The notes under the pieces: model-generated
Database searches by the model: none
Told to the model about the DNA's origin: nothing
What the model saw: only the letters and a program-made list of their open reading frames with translations
Origin: Thermosynechococcus sp. HN-54
GTDB lineage: Bacteria > Cyanobacteriota > Cyanobacteriia > Thermosynechococcales > Thermosynechococcaceae
Reading direction: 5' to 3'
Assembly (NCBI RefSeq): GCF_023650955.1
Contig: NZ_CP098039.1
Span: 496,001-560,000, forward strand
DNA: 64,000 nucleotides
In this document: piece by piece, positions 28,321 through 36,267 of the stretch
Layout: every line of letters starts with the position of its first letter
Position numbering within the stretch: the first letter of the stretch is position 1
Program-made: the position numbers and the translations under genes

Positions 28321-29244
28321 CTAGTGTGCTAACTCTGGGAACAACTGCTGAATCTGCTGCTGGAGCTGCTCAGTTTCGCTCAAGTGCGCCATCTCTGGCA
28401 AGGGGCGCATCAGAGATTCTCCCACTAAAATGGCTTTGGCGCCCGCTTGGGCGACCCGTTCGACATCCGTGCGCTGATGAATGCCCGATTCACTGACCAC
28501 GAGGATATTGCGATCGCGCAATTGCGCCCCATAGGTGGCGAGGAGCCGCTCTGTCGTCCCTAGATCAACGCTAAAATCGGTGAGGTTGCGATTATTGATC
28601 CCCACCAACTGCACCTCCTCCAGCTGAAGCACCCGTTCAATCTCCTCAGCGGTGTGCACCTCCACCAAGGCCGTTAGCCCCAAGCCATGGGCAATCCGCA
28701 GGAAATAACGCAGATCGCGATCCGAGAGAATGGCAGCAATTAAGAGAACCGCATCAGCGCCCCGCAGCCTTGCCAGAAACATCTGGTAGGGGTAGATGAT
28801 AAAGTCCTTGCACAGCAGTGGCACGTCCACCACTTGGCGAATTTGGGCGAGGTACTCAAAACTGCCTTGAAAAAACTCACTGTCCGTGAGAACGGAAAGG
28901 CACGTCGCACCAGCGGCAACATAGGCTTGGGCGATCGCCGGCGGGTCAAAGTTAGGGCGAATAATGCCTTTGCTGGGGGAGGCCTTCTTAACTTCGGCAA
29001 TCAGCGCCGGCTGGGTCACGGGCGCTTGCAGCGCTGCTAAAAAGGAACGCACCGGCGGCGCATCCAGCACCTGACGTTGCAAATCGGCCAAGGGCAGCAC
29101 TTCCCGAAGCTGCTCCACCTCCTGTTCCTTGTGCCAAACAATTTTCTCAAGGATGTTGCGGGGGGCCTCATCGGCCACCGGTACTTGGTAGTGGAGGTTG
29201 CGAACCGTCACAGCGGGATTGGGAGGACGCCGGCGAATTTGCAT
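28321..29244 (-). CDS. trpC: Indole-3-glycerol phosphate synthase
   Basis: This enzyme closes the indole ring of tryptophan from CdRP, releasing CO2. The 307-residue product has the family motifs in a TIM barrel: [13 protein letters not shown] (catalytic Lys), [32 protein letters not shown] (second Lys), [15 protein letters not shown] (catalytic Glu), [15 protein letters not shown] and [13 protein letters not shown]. The ATG at 29244 follows AGGAAG on the minus strand; a longer frame to 29292 has no support. An N-terminal extension of about 40 residues ([18 protein letters not shown]) before the core is usual in cyanobacteria. It is a stand-alone trp gene, 14 bases after the HAD gene start on the same strand. 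Confidence 0.97.
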   Translation of the reverse strand: MQIRRRPPNPAVTVRNLHYQVPVADEAPRNILEKIVWHKEQEVEQLREVLPLADLQRQVLDAPPVRSFLAALQAPVTQPALIAEVKKASPSKGIIRPNFDPPAIAQAYVAAGATCLSVLTDSEFFQGSFEYLAQIRQVVDVPLLCKDFIIYPYQMFLARLRGADAVLLIAAILSDRDLRYFLRIAHGLGLTALVEVHTAEEIERVLQLEEVQLVGINNRNLTDFSVDLGTTERLLATYGAQLRDRNILVVSESGIHQRTDVERVAQAGAKAILVGESLMRPLPEMAHLSETEQLQQQIQQLFPELAH

Positions 29245-29361
29245 AGTCAGCTTCCTATAGAGTTGCCATCGTTGCCCATAAGCATAAACCACAAGTACAA
29301 CCCCTCACCACCCTCTCTAACCCTGTTATGGTGTCAAAAGGCCAGTAGGAGAGGGCTATAG

Positions 29362-30861
29362 ATGAGCATTGGCGTTTGGGTCTTGGGGGATCAACTGTGG
29401 CGACAGCAAGCAGCGCTGCAAAGCTGTCCTGAGCCTGTACCTGTCATTCTGATTGAATCCCACGATTGGGTGAAACAACGTCGCTACCATGCCCAAAAAC
29501 TGGTGCTGGTGTGGTCGGCCATGCGCCACTTTGCCCAAGAACTGGAAGCAGCCGGTTGGCCGGTGACCTACGCGATCGCCCCCGACTTTGCTACCCCTTT
29601 GCGGCAGTGGATTGAAGCTCACCATATCCACGAACTGCGGATCATGCAACCCAGCGATCGCCCCTTTCGCCATCTGATTGCCACCCTTGACCTCCCCTGT
29701 ACCATCAAATTCTTGCCCAACAATCACTTTCTCTGGTCAGAAGCAGACTTTCAGCAATGGGCCGCCGGTCGCAAAACCCTTGTTTTGGAGTACTTTTACC
29801 GTGCGGGGCGCCAACGCTTCCAAATCCTCATGGACGGCAAATCCCCTGTGGGCGGCAAATGGAACTACGATGCTGAGAACCGCCAACCGCCGCCTACTCA
29901 CCTCAAACCGCCATCGCCGCTGCGCTTTTCTGCCGATCAGATCACCAAAGACGTGATCAAAACCGTTACCCAAGGCAACTTTGCCACCTACGGTCACATC
30001 GAACCCTTTTACTGGGGGGTTACCCGTGCCCAAGCCCTGCAAGTACTGACTCATTTCATTGAGTACCGCTTGCCCCAGTTTGGCCCCTACCAAGATGCCA
30101 TGGTTGTTGGTGAGGAAACCCTGTGGCACAGCCTCCTTTCCCCCTATTTGAACCTAGGGTTATTGCACCCCCAAGAAGTGATTGATGCCGCCTTGGCCGC
30201 CTATGCTGAACGGCAGTTGCCCCTCAACAGTGTGGAGGGCTTTATCCGCCAAATCCTTGGCTGGCGAGAGTACATGTATGGCCTGTATCACTACCTTGGA
30301 GCTGACTACTGTCAGCAGAACTTTTTTCAGCACACCCAACCGGTACCTGCTTTCTTTTGGTGGAGCGATCGCACCCAAATGAATTGTCTGCACCACGTCC
30401 TCAGTCAAATTGAGCGCACTGGCTATGCCCATCACATTCAACGGCTGATGATTCTTGCGAACTTTGCCCTCATTGCCGGCTTGTCCCCCCAAGCGGTGGA
30501 AAACTGGTTCCACAGTGTGTTTATTGATGCCTACGACTGGGTAATGCAAACCAATGTCTTGGGAATGGGACTGTTTGCCGATGGTGGACGCTTGGCCTCC
30601 AAACCCTATGCGGCCTCTGCCAATTACATTCAGCGCATGAGCAACTATTGCCAAGGTTGTGCCTATGATCCGAAACAACGGGTGGGCGATCGCGCCTGTC
30701 CCTTTAACTTTTTTTATTGGCATTTTCTAGCACGCCACCGTGAAGTTCTCAGTCACCAAGGACGGATGAGTGTGATCCTTAAAAATCTAGATAAATTGAG
30801 TGCCACAGAAACGGCAGCAATTCAACAGCAGGTGCAGCGATGGTATGCCGAAAATCTATAG
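29362..30861 (+). CDS. Cryptochrome/photolyase of the iron-sulfur FeS-BCP class
   Basis: This is a 499-residue flavoprotein of the photolyase superfamily. The start SIGVWVLGDQLWRQ and segments GWREYMYGLYHYLG, NWFHSVFIDAYDWVMQTNVLGMG (split here as NWFHSVF and DAYDWVMQTNVLG) belong to the FeS-BCP group, which includes the (6-4) photolyase PhrB of Agrobacterium. Four Cys residues, C342, C430, C433 and C446, reproduce the spacing of the PhrB cluster ligands (C-x2-C-x12-C at the end), so a 4Fe-4S cluster is expected. Light-driven repair of (6-4) photoproducts is the likely role; a sensory role is possible. It is monocistronic, with no clear terminator. Confidence 0.9.
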   Translation: MSIGVWVLGDQLWRQQAALQSCPEPVPVILIESHDWVKQRRYHAQKLVLVWSAMRHFAQELEAAGWPVTYAIAPDFATPLRQWIEAHHIHELRIMQPSDRPFRHLIATLDLPCTIKFLPNNHFLWSEADFQQWAAGRKTLVLEYFYRAGRQRFQILMDGKSPVGGKWNYDAENRQPPPTHLKPPSPLRFSADQITKDVIKTVTQGNFATYGHIEPFYWGVTRAQALQVLTHFIEYRLPQFGPYQDAMVVGEETLWHSLLSPYLNLGLLHPQEVIDAALAAYAERQLPLNSVEGFIRQILGWREYMYGLYHYLGADYCQQNFFQHTQPVPAFFWWSDRTQMNCLHHVLSQIERTGYAHHIQRLMILANFALIAGLSPQAVENWFHSVFIDAYDWVMQTNVLGMGLFADGGRLASKPYAASANYIQRMSNYCQGCAYDPKQRVGDRACPFNFFYWHFLARHREVLSHQGRMSVILKNLDKLSATETAAIQQQVQRWYAENL

Positions 30862-31101
30862 ACCAGTGAAATAAAAACTGTATTCCAGATCACACTCATT
30901 TCTTAAGATCTGAACCAACGTCAGGGAGTTTTGTATTCCCCGAAACTTGAAGCATTTTCACGCTTATCATGAATCAAGCTTAACCAAAAGATAACCAAAA
31001 AATAATTTCCTCCTACTCTCCAGTCGAGATAATTTGAGTGAGGTAGAGCAAAGTGCAGTTTTCACCCAAAAAATTCAATACTTATTCCGGGGGACAATCA
31101 A
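30862..31101 (+). other. Intergenic region before MCP-like gene
   Basis: This AT-rich 240-base gap contains no gene. It carries a Pho-box-like array (30979-31008), a GATAAT -10 candidate (31028-31033) and a GGGGGA ribosome site just before the next gene. The 3' end of the photolyase transcript lacks a clear terminator. Confidence 0.5.
30979..31008 (+). promoter_or_regulatory. Pho-box-like array (three 8-mers, 11-base period)
   Basis: Three octamers, CTTAACCA (30979-30986), GATAACCA (30990-30997) and AATAATTT (31001-31008), are each separated by AAA. The cyanobacterial SphR/PhoB box, as I recall it, is Py-TTAA-Py-Py-T/A repeated with three-base spacers. The first octamer fits fully, the other two at six of eight positions. 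A GATAAT box begins 20 bases further on. Confidence 0.45.
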
Positions 31102-32253
31102 ATGAATGAGACAGTCACTGTTCAACTGTCCGCAGCCGCTACATTAGCCGATCTGCCCTATTTCTCCTATCAGGTTTCTCCTGAAACCATCTCTGAAGAA
31201 GTGGCCGATGAATTTCAACGTCATCCTGAGCTACCGGGGGTGCTGGTGGTGGCGGGCGATCGCGTCGTCGGCATGATCTCAAAAGTCAAGTTTTTTGAGC
31301 GCATGAGTCAGCAGTTTGGCCGAGATCTGTACTTACCGCGCCCCATCAAATTAATTCCAGAAATTGCCGCGCCCAAAGTGCCTCCCCTGGTCTTGATGGC
31401 TCGCACCCCTGTAGAAGAAGCTGTGGAACAGGCCTTGAGTCGTCCCCCTGCCTTTGTCTATGAACCGGTGGTCGTGCGCAAGGGCAAGCAACTGGTGTTG
31501 GTGGATATGCGGGTGATCCTAATTGCTCAAGCCCAAGTGCTGAGCAAGAAAAATCTCTTCATTCAGCAACAGCACCTGCACACCCAAGAACTCCTTGAGA
31601 AGTTGAAGATTGAAAAGGAGCGCAACCAAGACTATGCCAAGCGCCTTGAAACCGAACTCACCCGTACTCAACAGATGAATGAAGCCCTAGAGCAGCAAGA
31701 GCGCTCTGTCCGTGAGCAAGCAGAACGAATTGCCCAACTCAACCAGCGATTTATTTCCATCAGCCAAGTGCTTTCCCAGCGGGGGCAAAAAGCCTTCCAA
31801 GAAACCTTTATAGGAGTCAACCAAATCACCCGTCACACCGCGGAGGTCTATCGCCTCAGCGAACGCTTGAAACAGGACGTGGAAATTATTGACCAAGCAA
31901 CCCATCAAATTGCCGAGATCACCCGTCAAGTGAAGCACCTTGCGGTGCAAGCAGGGCTGATTGCTAGTCGCAGCGGTCAGCAGATGGCAGGTTTTGATTT
32001 CATCAGTGAGGCGATTAACAAACTGGCCAACCAAGTGGTCTTTGCCAACCAGCAGGTAGAGGAAATGGCCAATCATTTTCGCCATCACATTCGCGAGGTC
32101 GTACAATCCACCGCCTCTGGCGAAAAAATCGCGCGATCGCTCCTCAGTCAAGTGGAAGACACACAGCAAGCCATTCAAGAACTGCAAGCCCTACTGAATA
32201 CAGAGGAAGCCACAATGGAGTATGATGCAACGGAGACAGCGGCGGTTGCCTAG
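31102..32253 (+). CDS. Soluble MCP-like protein with CBS-like N-terminus
   Basis: The 383-residue product has no membrane helix or signal peptide. Residues about 15-140 look like a degenerate pair of CBS-type units (GVLVVAGDRVVGMISKVKFF, VVVRKGKQLVLVDMRVILIA). A coiled coil follows (about 148-225, QELLEKLKIEKERNQDYAKR), then an MCP-signalling-like helical hairpin (about 230-365). At the hairpin tip, where chemoreceptors have a nearly invariant Glu/Ala/Arg-rich motif that binds CheA and CheW, it reads LAVQAGLIASRSGQQMAGF, so it may not contact CheA normally. A role as a cytosolic sensor is inference. It is monocistronic, behind a Pho-box-like array. Confidence 0.7.
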   Translation: MNETVTVQLSAAATLADLPYFSYQVSPETISEEVADEFQRHPELPGVLVVAGDRVVGMISKVKFFERMSQQFGRDLYLPRPIKLIPEIAAPKVPPLVLMARTPVEEAVEQALSRPPAFVYEPVVVRKGKQLVLVDMRVILIAQAQVLSKKNLFIQQQHLHTQELLEKLKIEKERNQDYAKRLETELTRTQQMNEALEQQERSVREQAERIAQLNQRFISISQVLSQRGQKAFQETFIGVNQITRHTAEVYRLSERLKQDVEIIDQATHQIAEITRQVKHLAVQAGLIASRSGQQMAGFDFISEAINKLANQVVFANQQVEEMANHFRHHIREVVQSTASGEKIARSLLSQVEDTQQAIQELQALLNTEEATMEYDATETAAVA

Positions 32254-32324
32254 GCAGTAGATTTAGACTGCCCGAACAGGGTATCGTGAATTTAGCACAT
32301 TGATCTTTACTGCTATTCTTCAGG

Positions 32325-33251
32325 ATGCCCCAACCCACTGTTATTCTCCATGGCGGTGCTGGCAGTTCCCTTCAAGACAAAGGTGGTCTGATTCCCGTCC
32401 GACAATCCTTGCACGCCATTGTTAGCCAAGTGGCTCAGGCCCTCAAAGAAGGGGCAACAGCGATTGAGGCGGTGGTTTTGGGGTGTCGGCTTCTAGAGGA
32501 TGAACCGCGCTTCAACGCCGGAACCGGATCTGTGCTGCAATCCGATGGCCAGATTCGCATGAGCGCCTCGTTAATGGATGGGCAGCGGCAACGCCTCAGT
32601 GGGGTTATCAATGTCTCGCGGGTGAAAAATCCCATTGACCTTGCCCATTGGTTGCAACAGTGTCCTGATCGCATTCTTTCTGATATTGGGGCAGCTGAGC
32701 TTGCCCGTGAGCTAGGGATTCCCGTGTATCAACCCCTCACGGATCAGCGGCTCTACGAATGGCTAGAAGAACGCAAAGGCAATTTTCAAAAGTCCATGGC
32801 GGGCGTGGTCGCTGAAGAGGCTCGACGGGGCACGATTGGTGTCGTGGTTTTGGATCAGCAGGGACACTTGGCCGTGGGTACCTCAACGGGGGGCAAAGGA
32901 TTTGAGCGCATTGGCCGTGTCAGCGATTCAGCAACGCCTGCGGGGAACTATGCCAACAGCTTGGCAGCGGTCAGTTGTACAGGAATTGGCGAGGACATTC
33001 TCGATGAAGGCTTGGCCACGCGGATTGTGGTGCGCGTCACCGATGGTCTTTCCCTTGAGGCAGCCTTTGAAAAATCCTTCCGCGAAGCCGCGAGTCGGCA
33101 ACGCGATTTTGGTGCTATTGGGTTAGATCATCAGGGGGCGATCGCCTGGGGCAAAACCTGTGATGTTCTCCTTGCAGCCTACTGGGATGGCACCACCATT
33201 GGTGACACCTTGGAATTACCCCCCGGCTTACAGGTGGGCAGTCAAAAATAA
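32325..33251 (+). CDS. iaaA: Isoaspartyl peptidase / L-asparaginase (Ntn hydrolase)
   Basis: This N-terminal-nucleophile hydrolase of plant type removes beta-aspartyl residues from peptides and hydrolyses asparagine. The 308-residue precursor begins TVILHGGAGS, has GCRLLEDEPRFNAGTGSVLQ, and cleaves itself before the catalytic Thr170 in ARRGTIGVVVLD. After cleavage the beta subunit continues with LAVGTSTGGKGFERIGRVSD and ANSLAAVSCTGIGEDIL, all present. The ATG at 32325 has only a weak ribosome site (TCAGG). A GGCAGT/ACTGCC hairpin (32253-32272) precedes it, right at the end of the MCP-like gene, without a T run. Length and nucleophile are normal, so it should be active. Confidence 0.95.
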   Translation: MPQPTVILHGGAGSSLQDKGGLIPVRQSLHAIVSQVAQALKEGATAIEAVVLGCRLLEDEPRFNAGTGSVLQSDGQIRMSASLMDGQRQRLSGVINVSRVKNPIDLAHWLQQCPDRILSDIGAAELARELGIPVYQPLTDQRLYEWLEERKGNFQKSMAGVVAEEARRGTIGVVVLDQQGHLAVGTSTGGKGFERIGRVSDSATPAGNYANSLAAVSCTGIGEDILDEGLATRIVVRVTDGLSLEAAFEKSFREAASRQRDFGAIGLDHQGAIAWGKTCDVLLAAYWDGTTIGDTLELPPGLQVGSQK

Positions 33252-33321
33252 TTTATCCTTGCTGTCAAGTTTTTTTATTGCCAGCTCAATTAGATTGGGT
33301 GCATCTGTGGGGGCAAACGCC

Positions 33322-33345
33322 TATAATCTTAAATGTTTTTACATT
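33322..33345 (+). promoter_or_regulatory. ndhK promoter -10 with HLR1-like repeat
   Basis: TATAAT (33322-33327) is a perfect -10 box 44 bases before the ndhK start. Directly after it lie CTTAAATG (33328-33335), two bases, and TTTACATT (33338-33345). The second octamer fits the HLR1 half-site (G/T)TTACA(T/A)(T/A) fully and the first at five of eight positions, with the right 2-base spacer. Lying over the transcription start, it would be placed to repress. Confidence 0.45.
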
Positions 33346-33371
33346 TGGCCGATGTCCCTTGAGGGAACCCT

Positions 33372-34085
33372 ATGACCAATACGACCTCGCCTGCCATCCT
33401 CAATCCCATTGCTCGTCCTGAAGTTCCCCAAGAACTTGCGGAAAATATCATCCTCACTTCCCTCAATGATGTCTATGACTGGGCGCGGCTATCGAGCCTC
33501 TGGCCACTCATGTATGGCACTGCCTGCTGCTTCATTGAGTTTGCGGCCATGATTGGCTCACGCTTTGACTTTGACCGTTTTGGCCTAGTCCCCCGTAACA
33601 GCCCCCGTCAGGCCGATTTGATTATTACTTCCGGCACGATCACCATGAAGATGGCACCTGCATTGGTGCGCCTCTATGATCAAATGCCCAATCCCAAATA
33701 CGTGATTGCCATGGGGGCCTGCACGATCACAGGTGGGATGTTTAGCTCGGACTCCTATTCCGCTGTGCGTGGTGTGGACAAACTCATTCCCGTGGATGTC
33801 TATTTGCCCGGCTGTCCACCCCGTCCAGAGGCGATTATGGACGCCATCGTCAAGCTGCGCAAGAAAATTGCCAATGAGCATATCAGTGAGCGTGGTAACC
33901 TTGCTCAAACCCATCGCCTCTTTACTGCCAAGCACAAGATGAAGCCGGTGCCCCCCATTTTGACAGGGCAATATCTCAATGCGCCCAGTCGCCAAGCGCC
34001 TCCCCCTGCCCTTGCGGCAGCGATGGGAATGGCCGTTCCTACCCTGGGAGAAGCCGTGAGCGAAACCAGTGCTGTTTCAGAATAG
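33372..34085 (+). CDS. ndhK: NAD(P)H-quinone oxidoreductase subunit K
   Basis: NdhK is the hydrophilic subunit of cyanobacterial NDH-1 that holds iron-sulfur cluster N2, next to the quinone site. The 237-residue product has the cluster ligands in [10 protein letters not shown] (Cys pair), MGACTITGG and PGCPPRPEA, and the typical [19 protein letters not shown]. The C-terminal 40 residues are Pro/Ala-rich. In most cyanobacteria ndhC-ndhK-ndhJ are adjacent; here neither ndhC nor ndhJ is present, and ndhL follows after 31 bases. The ATG at 33372 lies after GAGGGAACC. It feeds cyclic electron flow and respiration. Confidence 0.97.
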   Translation: MTNTTSPAILNPIARPEVPQELAENIILTSLNDVYDWARLSSLWPLMYGTACCFIEFAAMIGSRFDFDRFGLVPRNSPRQADLIITSGTITMKMAPALVRLYDQMPNPKYVIAMGACTITGGMFSSDSYSAVRGVDKLIPVDVYLPGCPPRPEAIMDAIVKLRKKIANEHISERGNLAQTHRLFTAKHKMKPVPPILTGQYLNAPSRQAPPPALAAAMGMAVPTLGEAVSETSAVSE

Positions 34086-34116
34086 TCGAGTCATTTTGGT
34101 GAAGAGGTAACAGTTG

Positions 34117-34347
34117 ATGGCAGTTTCAACAGAGCTTTTGGTACTCGGTGTATATGTGGCTTTGGCAGGGCTGTATCTGCTGGTGGTGCCGGCGATCGTC
34201 TATGCCTATTTGAATGCCCGCTGGTATGTGGCGAGTTCCTTTGAGCGGGCGTTTATGTATTTTCTTGTCACCTTCTTCTTTCCCGGATTGCTCCTTTTGG
34301 CTCCCTTTATTAACTTTCGTCCGCAACCGCGCTCCCTCAACTCCTAG
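34117..34347 (+). CDS. ndhL: NAD(P)H-quinone oxidoreductase subunit L
   Basis: NdhL is a small membrane subunit specific to the cyanobacterial and plastid NDH-1 complex; it was first found as IctA, needed for inorganic carbon transport, and later implicated in ferredoxin binding. The 76-residue product has two hydrophobic helices ([20 protein letters not shown] and [19 protein letters not shown]) and ends [13 protein letters not shown], as I remember for Thermosynechococcus. I use ATG 34117 after GAGG (34105-34108); the TTG one codon upstream is not needed. It sits in an operon with ndhK and DUF3007. Confidence 0.95.
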   Translation: MAVSTELLVLGVYVALAGLYLLVVPAIVYAYLNARWYVASSFERAFMYFLVTFFFPGLLLLAPFINFRPQPRSLNS

Positions 34348-34352
34348 GTGCT

Positions 34353-34685
34353 ATGCGCCGCATTGATGTTTTAGGGATTGGTATTGGTCTTTTCTTTACG
34401 GGTGGATTAGTCTATCTCCTGTTGCGGCTGGCTGGGGTTGAGCCACTCCAAGCGGGAGTTTGGAGTCAAGCCATATTTATCTTGGGGGTTCTGGGTTGGC
34501 TCTCCACCTATCTACTGCGGGTCTTTACGGGTCGAATGACCTACCACCGGCAACTCCAAGACTATGCAGAGAGAGTGATTAGCGATCGCCTTGCACGGAT
34601 GTCTCCAGAGGAGCTAGCCGCCCTCGAAGCCAAAATTCTCGCGGAAACAAACGATACGGCTGATCCTGAATTGGGGGATAATTAG
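34353..34685 (+). CDS. DUF3007 membrane protein linked to ndhL
   Basis: The 110-residue protein has two membrane helices (VLGIGIGLFFTGGLVYLLLR, about 5-24, and IFILGVLGWLSTYLLRVF, about 41-58) and a cytosolic charged tail with MTYHRQLQDYAERVI and LARMSPEELAALEAKI. This is the DUF3007 family, found in cyanobacteria and plants and commonly next to ndhL. The ATG lies five bases after the ndhL stop, so translation is coupled. Its neighbour suggests a factor for assembly or stability of NDH-1, but this is inference; no activity is known to me. Confidence 0.8.
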   Translation: MRRIDVLGIGIGLFFTGGLVYLLLRLAGVEPLQAGVWSQAIFILGVLGWLSTYLLRVFTGRMTYHRQLQDYAERVISDRLARMSPEELAALEAKILAETNDTADPELGDN

Positions 34686-34710
34686 CTCAAGTTTTCCCCT
34701 TGGCTTGGTA

Positions 34711-36267
34711 ATGCACTTTCCCCGCTCCTGTGGTTTACTGCTCCATCCCACCTCTTTACCCGGCGGTCACGGCATTGGTGACTTGGGTGCGGCAGCTCGT
34801 GAGTTCCTTGAATTTTTGGTTGCCAGCGATCAGCAGTACTGGCAGGTATTGCCCCTAGGGCCGACGGGCTTTGGCAATTCCCCCTACATGTGCTACTCTG
34901 CCATGGCCGGTAACCCGCTGCTGATTAGTCTGGATGAGTTGGTCAAGGACGGCTGGTTAACAGAGGCGGATTTGGCGGGCGTGACCCTTGAGAATCGCGA
35001 TCGCGTCGATTTCGAGGCCGTCATTAGCCAAAAACTGCCCCTGCTCCGCCTTGCGGCTCAACGCTTTCAGAATCAAGCCACCCCAGAAGACTGGCAGGCC
35101 TTCCGCGACTTTCAAGCCCTTGCCCACTACTGGCTGCCCACCTATGCCCTCTTTATGGCCCTCAAGGATCACCACGAGGGACAGCCGTGGTATGAATGGC
35201 CGGCGCCTTTGCGCGATCGCGAACCCACCGCCCTTGCCGCGATCCAAGCCGTTCTCAAAGAGCGCATTTTTGAGTACGAGTTTCAACAATTTCTCTTTTA
35301 CCAACAGTGGCACGCCCTCAAGGAAGCCGCCAATCAACAGGGGATTCAAATCATCGGGGATATTCCCATCTACGTTGCCCACGACAGTGCCGATGTCTGG
35401 GCCTTTCCTCAGTTTTTTGAACTGAATCCGGAAACCGGTGCGGCTGCCCTCATGGCCGGTGTGCCCCCCGACTACTTCAGTGCCACGGGTCAACTCTGGG
35501 GAAATCCTATTTACAACTGGAAAGCCCTTGCAGCCGATGGCTACTCTTGGTGGATTGAGCGCTTCCGTGCCCTGCTCTCCTACATGGACATTATTCGTGT
35601 CGATCACTTTCGTGGCTTTCAGGCCTACTGGCAAGTGCCCGAAGGAGAGGAAACAGCCGTCAATGGCGAGTGGCAACCGGGACCCGGTGCTGCCTTCTTT
35701 GAAGCGCTGCAAGCTGCCTTGGGACGCCTGCCGATTTTGGCAGAGGATTTAGGGGAGATTACCCCCGATGTCATTGCCCTGCGCGATCAGTTTCAGTTTC
35801 CAGGAATGAAAATCCTGCAGTTTGCCTTTGGCGGTGGCTCCGATAATCCCTTCTTGCCCTTTAACCAAGAGCGCAACTGTGTAGTGTACACGGGTACCCA
35901 CGACAATGACACAACGGTGGGCTGGTACCGCAATCTGAGTGACTGGGAGCGGCAGCGATTCATTGACTATTTGGGCTACACCCCTAGGGAACCCCACTGG
36001 GCATTGATTCGCATGGCCTTGGGTACGGTGGCCAACCAAGCGATTATTCCAGTTCAGGATTTGCTCGGTCTCGATAGCCATGCCCGTATGAATTTTCCCG
36101 GTACGAGCGAGGGCAACTGGGCTTGGCGCCTCACACCTGGACAACTCACCCCTGAACTCGCTGCCCATTTGAAGCACTTGGTGCACCTCTTTGGCCGTCA
36201 AGCGCCACCGAGACCCCAGTCGGTTGAAGTTGCTGAAGAAGCCGCCCCCGAAAAAGACCCCGCCTAA
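34711..36267 (+). CDS. malQ: 4-alpha-glucanotransferase (amylomaltase)
   Basis: MalQ (disproportionating enzyme, GH77) moves alpha-1,4-glucan chains and takes part in glycogen breakdown. The 518-residue product begins CGLLLHPTSLPGGHGIGDLG, and contains ADVWAFPQFF, the nucleophile Asp in DIIRVDHFRGFQAYW, the acid/base Glu in ILAEDLGEITPDV and the third Asp in YTGTHDNDTTVGW. The family start is near residue 1 of MHFPRSCG; ATG 34711 is preferred over TTG 34705. A Pro/Glu-rich tail of about 25 residues ends the protein. Its TAA stop shares CTAA (36264-36267) with the convergent pentapeptide gene. Confidence 0.96.
   Translation: MHFPRSCGLLLHPTSLPGGHGIGDLGAAAREFLEFLVASDQQYWQVLPLGPTGFGNSPYMCYSAMAGNPLLISLDELVKDGWLTEADLAGVTLENRDRVDFEAVISQKLPLLRLAAQRFQNQATPEDWQAFRDFQALAHYWLPTYALFMALKDHHEGQPWYEWPAPLRDREPTALAAIQAVLKERIFEYEFQQFLFYQQWHALKEAANQQGIQIIGDIPIYVAHDSADVWAFPQFFELNPETGAAALMAGVPPDYFSATGQLWGNPIYNWKALAADGYSWWIERFRALLSYMDIIRVDHFRGFQAYWQVPEGEETAVNGEWQPGPGAAFFEALQAALGRLPILAEDLGEITPDVIALRDQFQFPGMKILQFAFGGGSDNPFLPFNQERNCVVYTGTHDNDTTVGWYRNLSDWERQRFIDYLGYTPREPHWALIRMALGTVANQAIIPVQDLLGLDSHARMNFPGTSEGNWAWRLTPGQLTPELAAHLKHLVHLFGRQAPPRPQSVEVAEEAAPEKDPA

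Noticed and set aside
32253..32272. Terminator after the MCP-like gene
   Set aside because: A GGCAGT/ACTGCC stem is there, but it lacks a T run; kept only as a stem-loop remark.
33160..33375. 71-codon ORF before ndhK
   Set aside because: Overlaps the end of iaaA in another frame and the ndhK promoter; no family signal.
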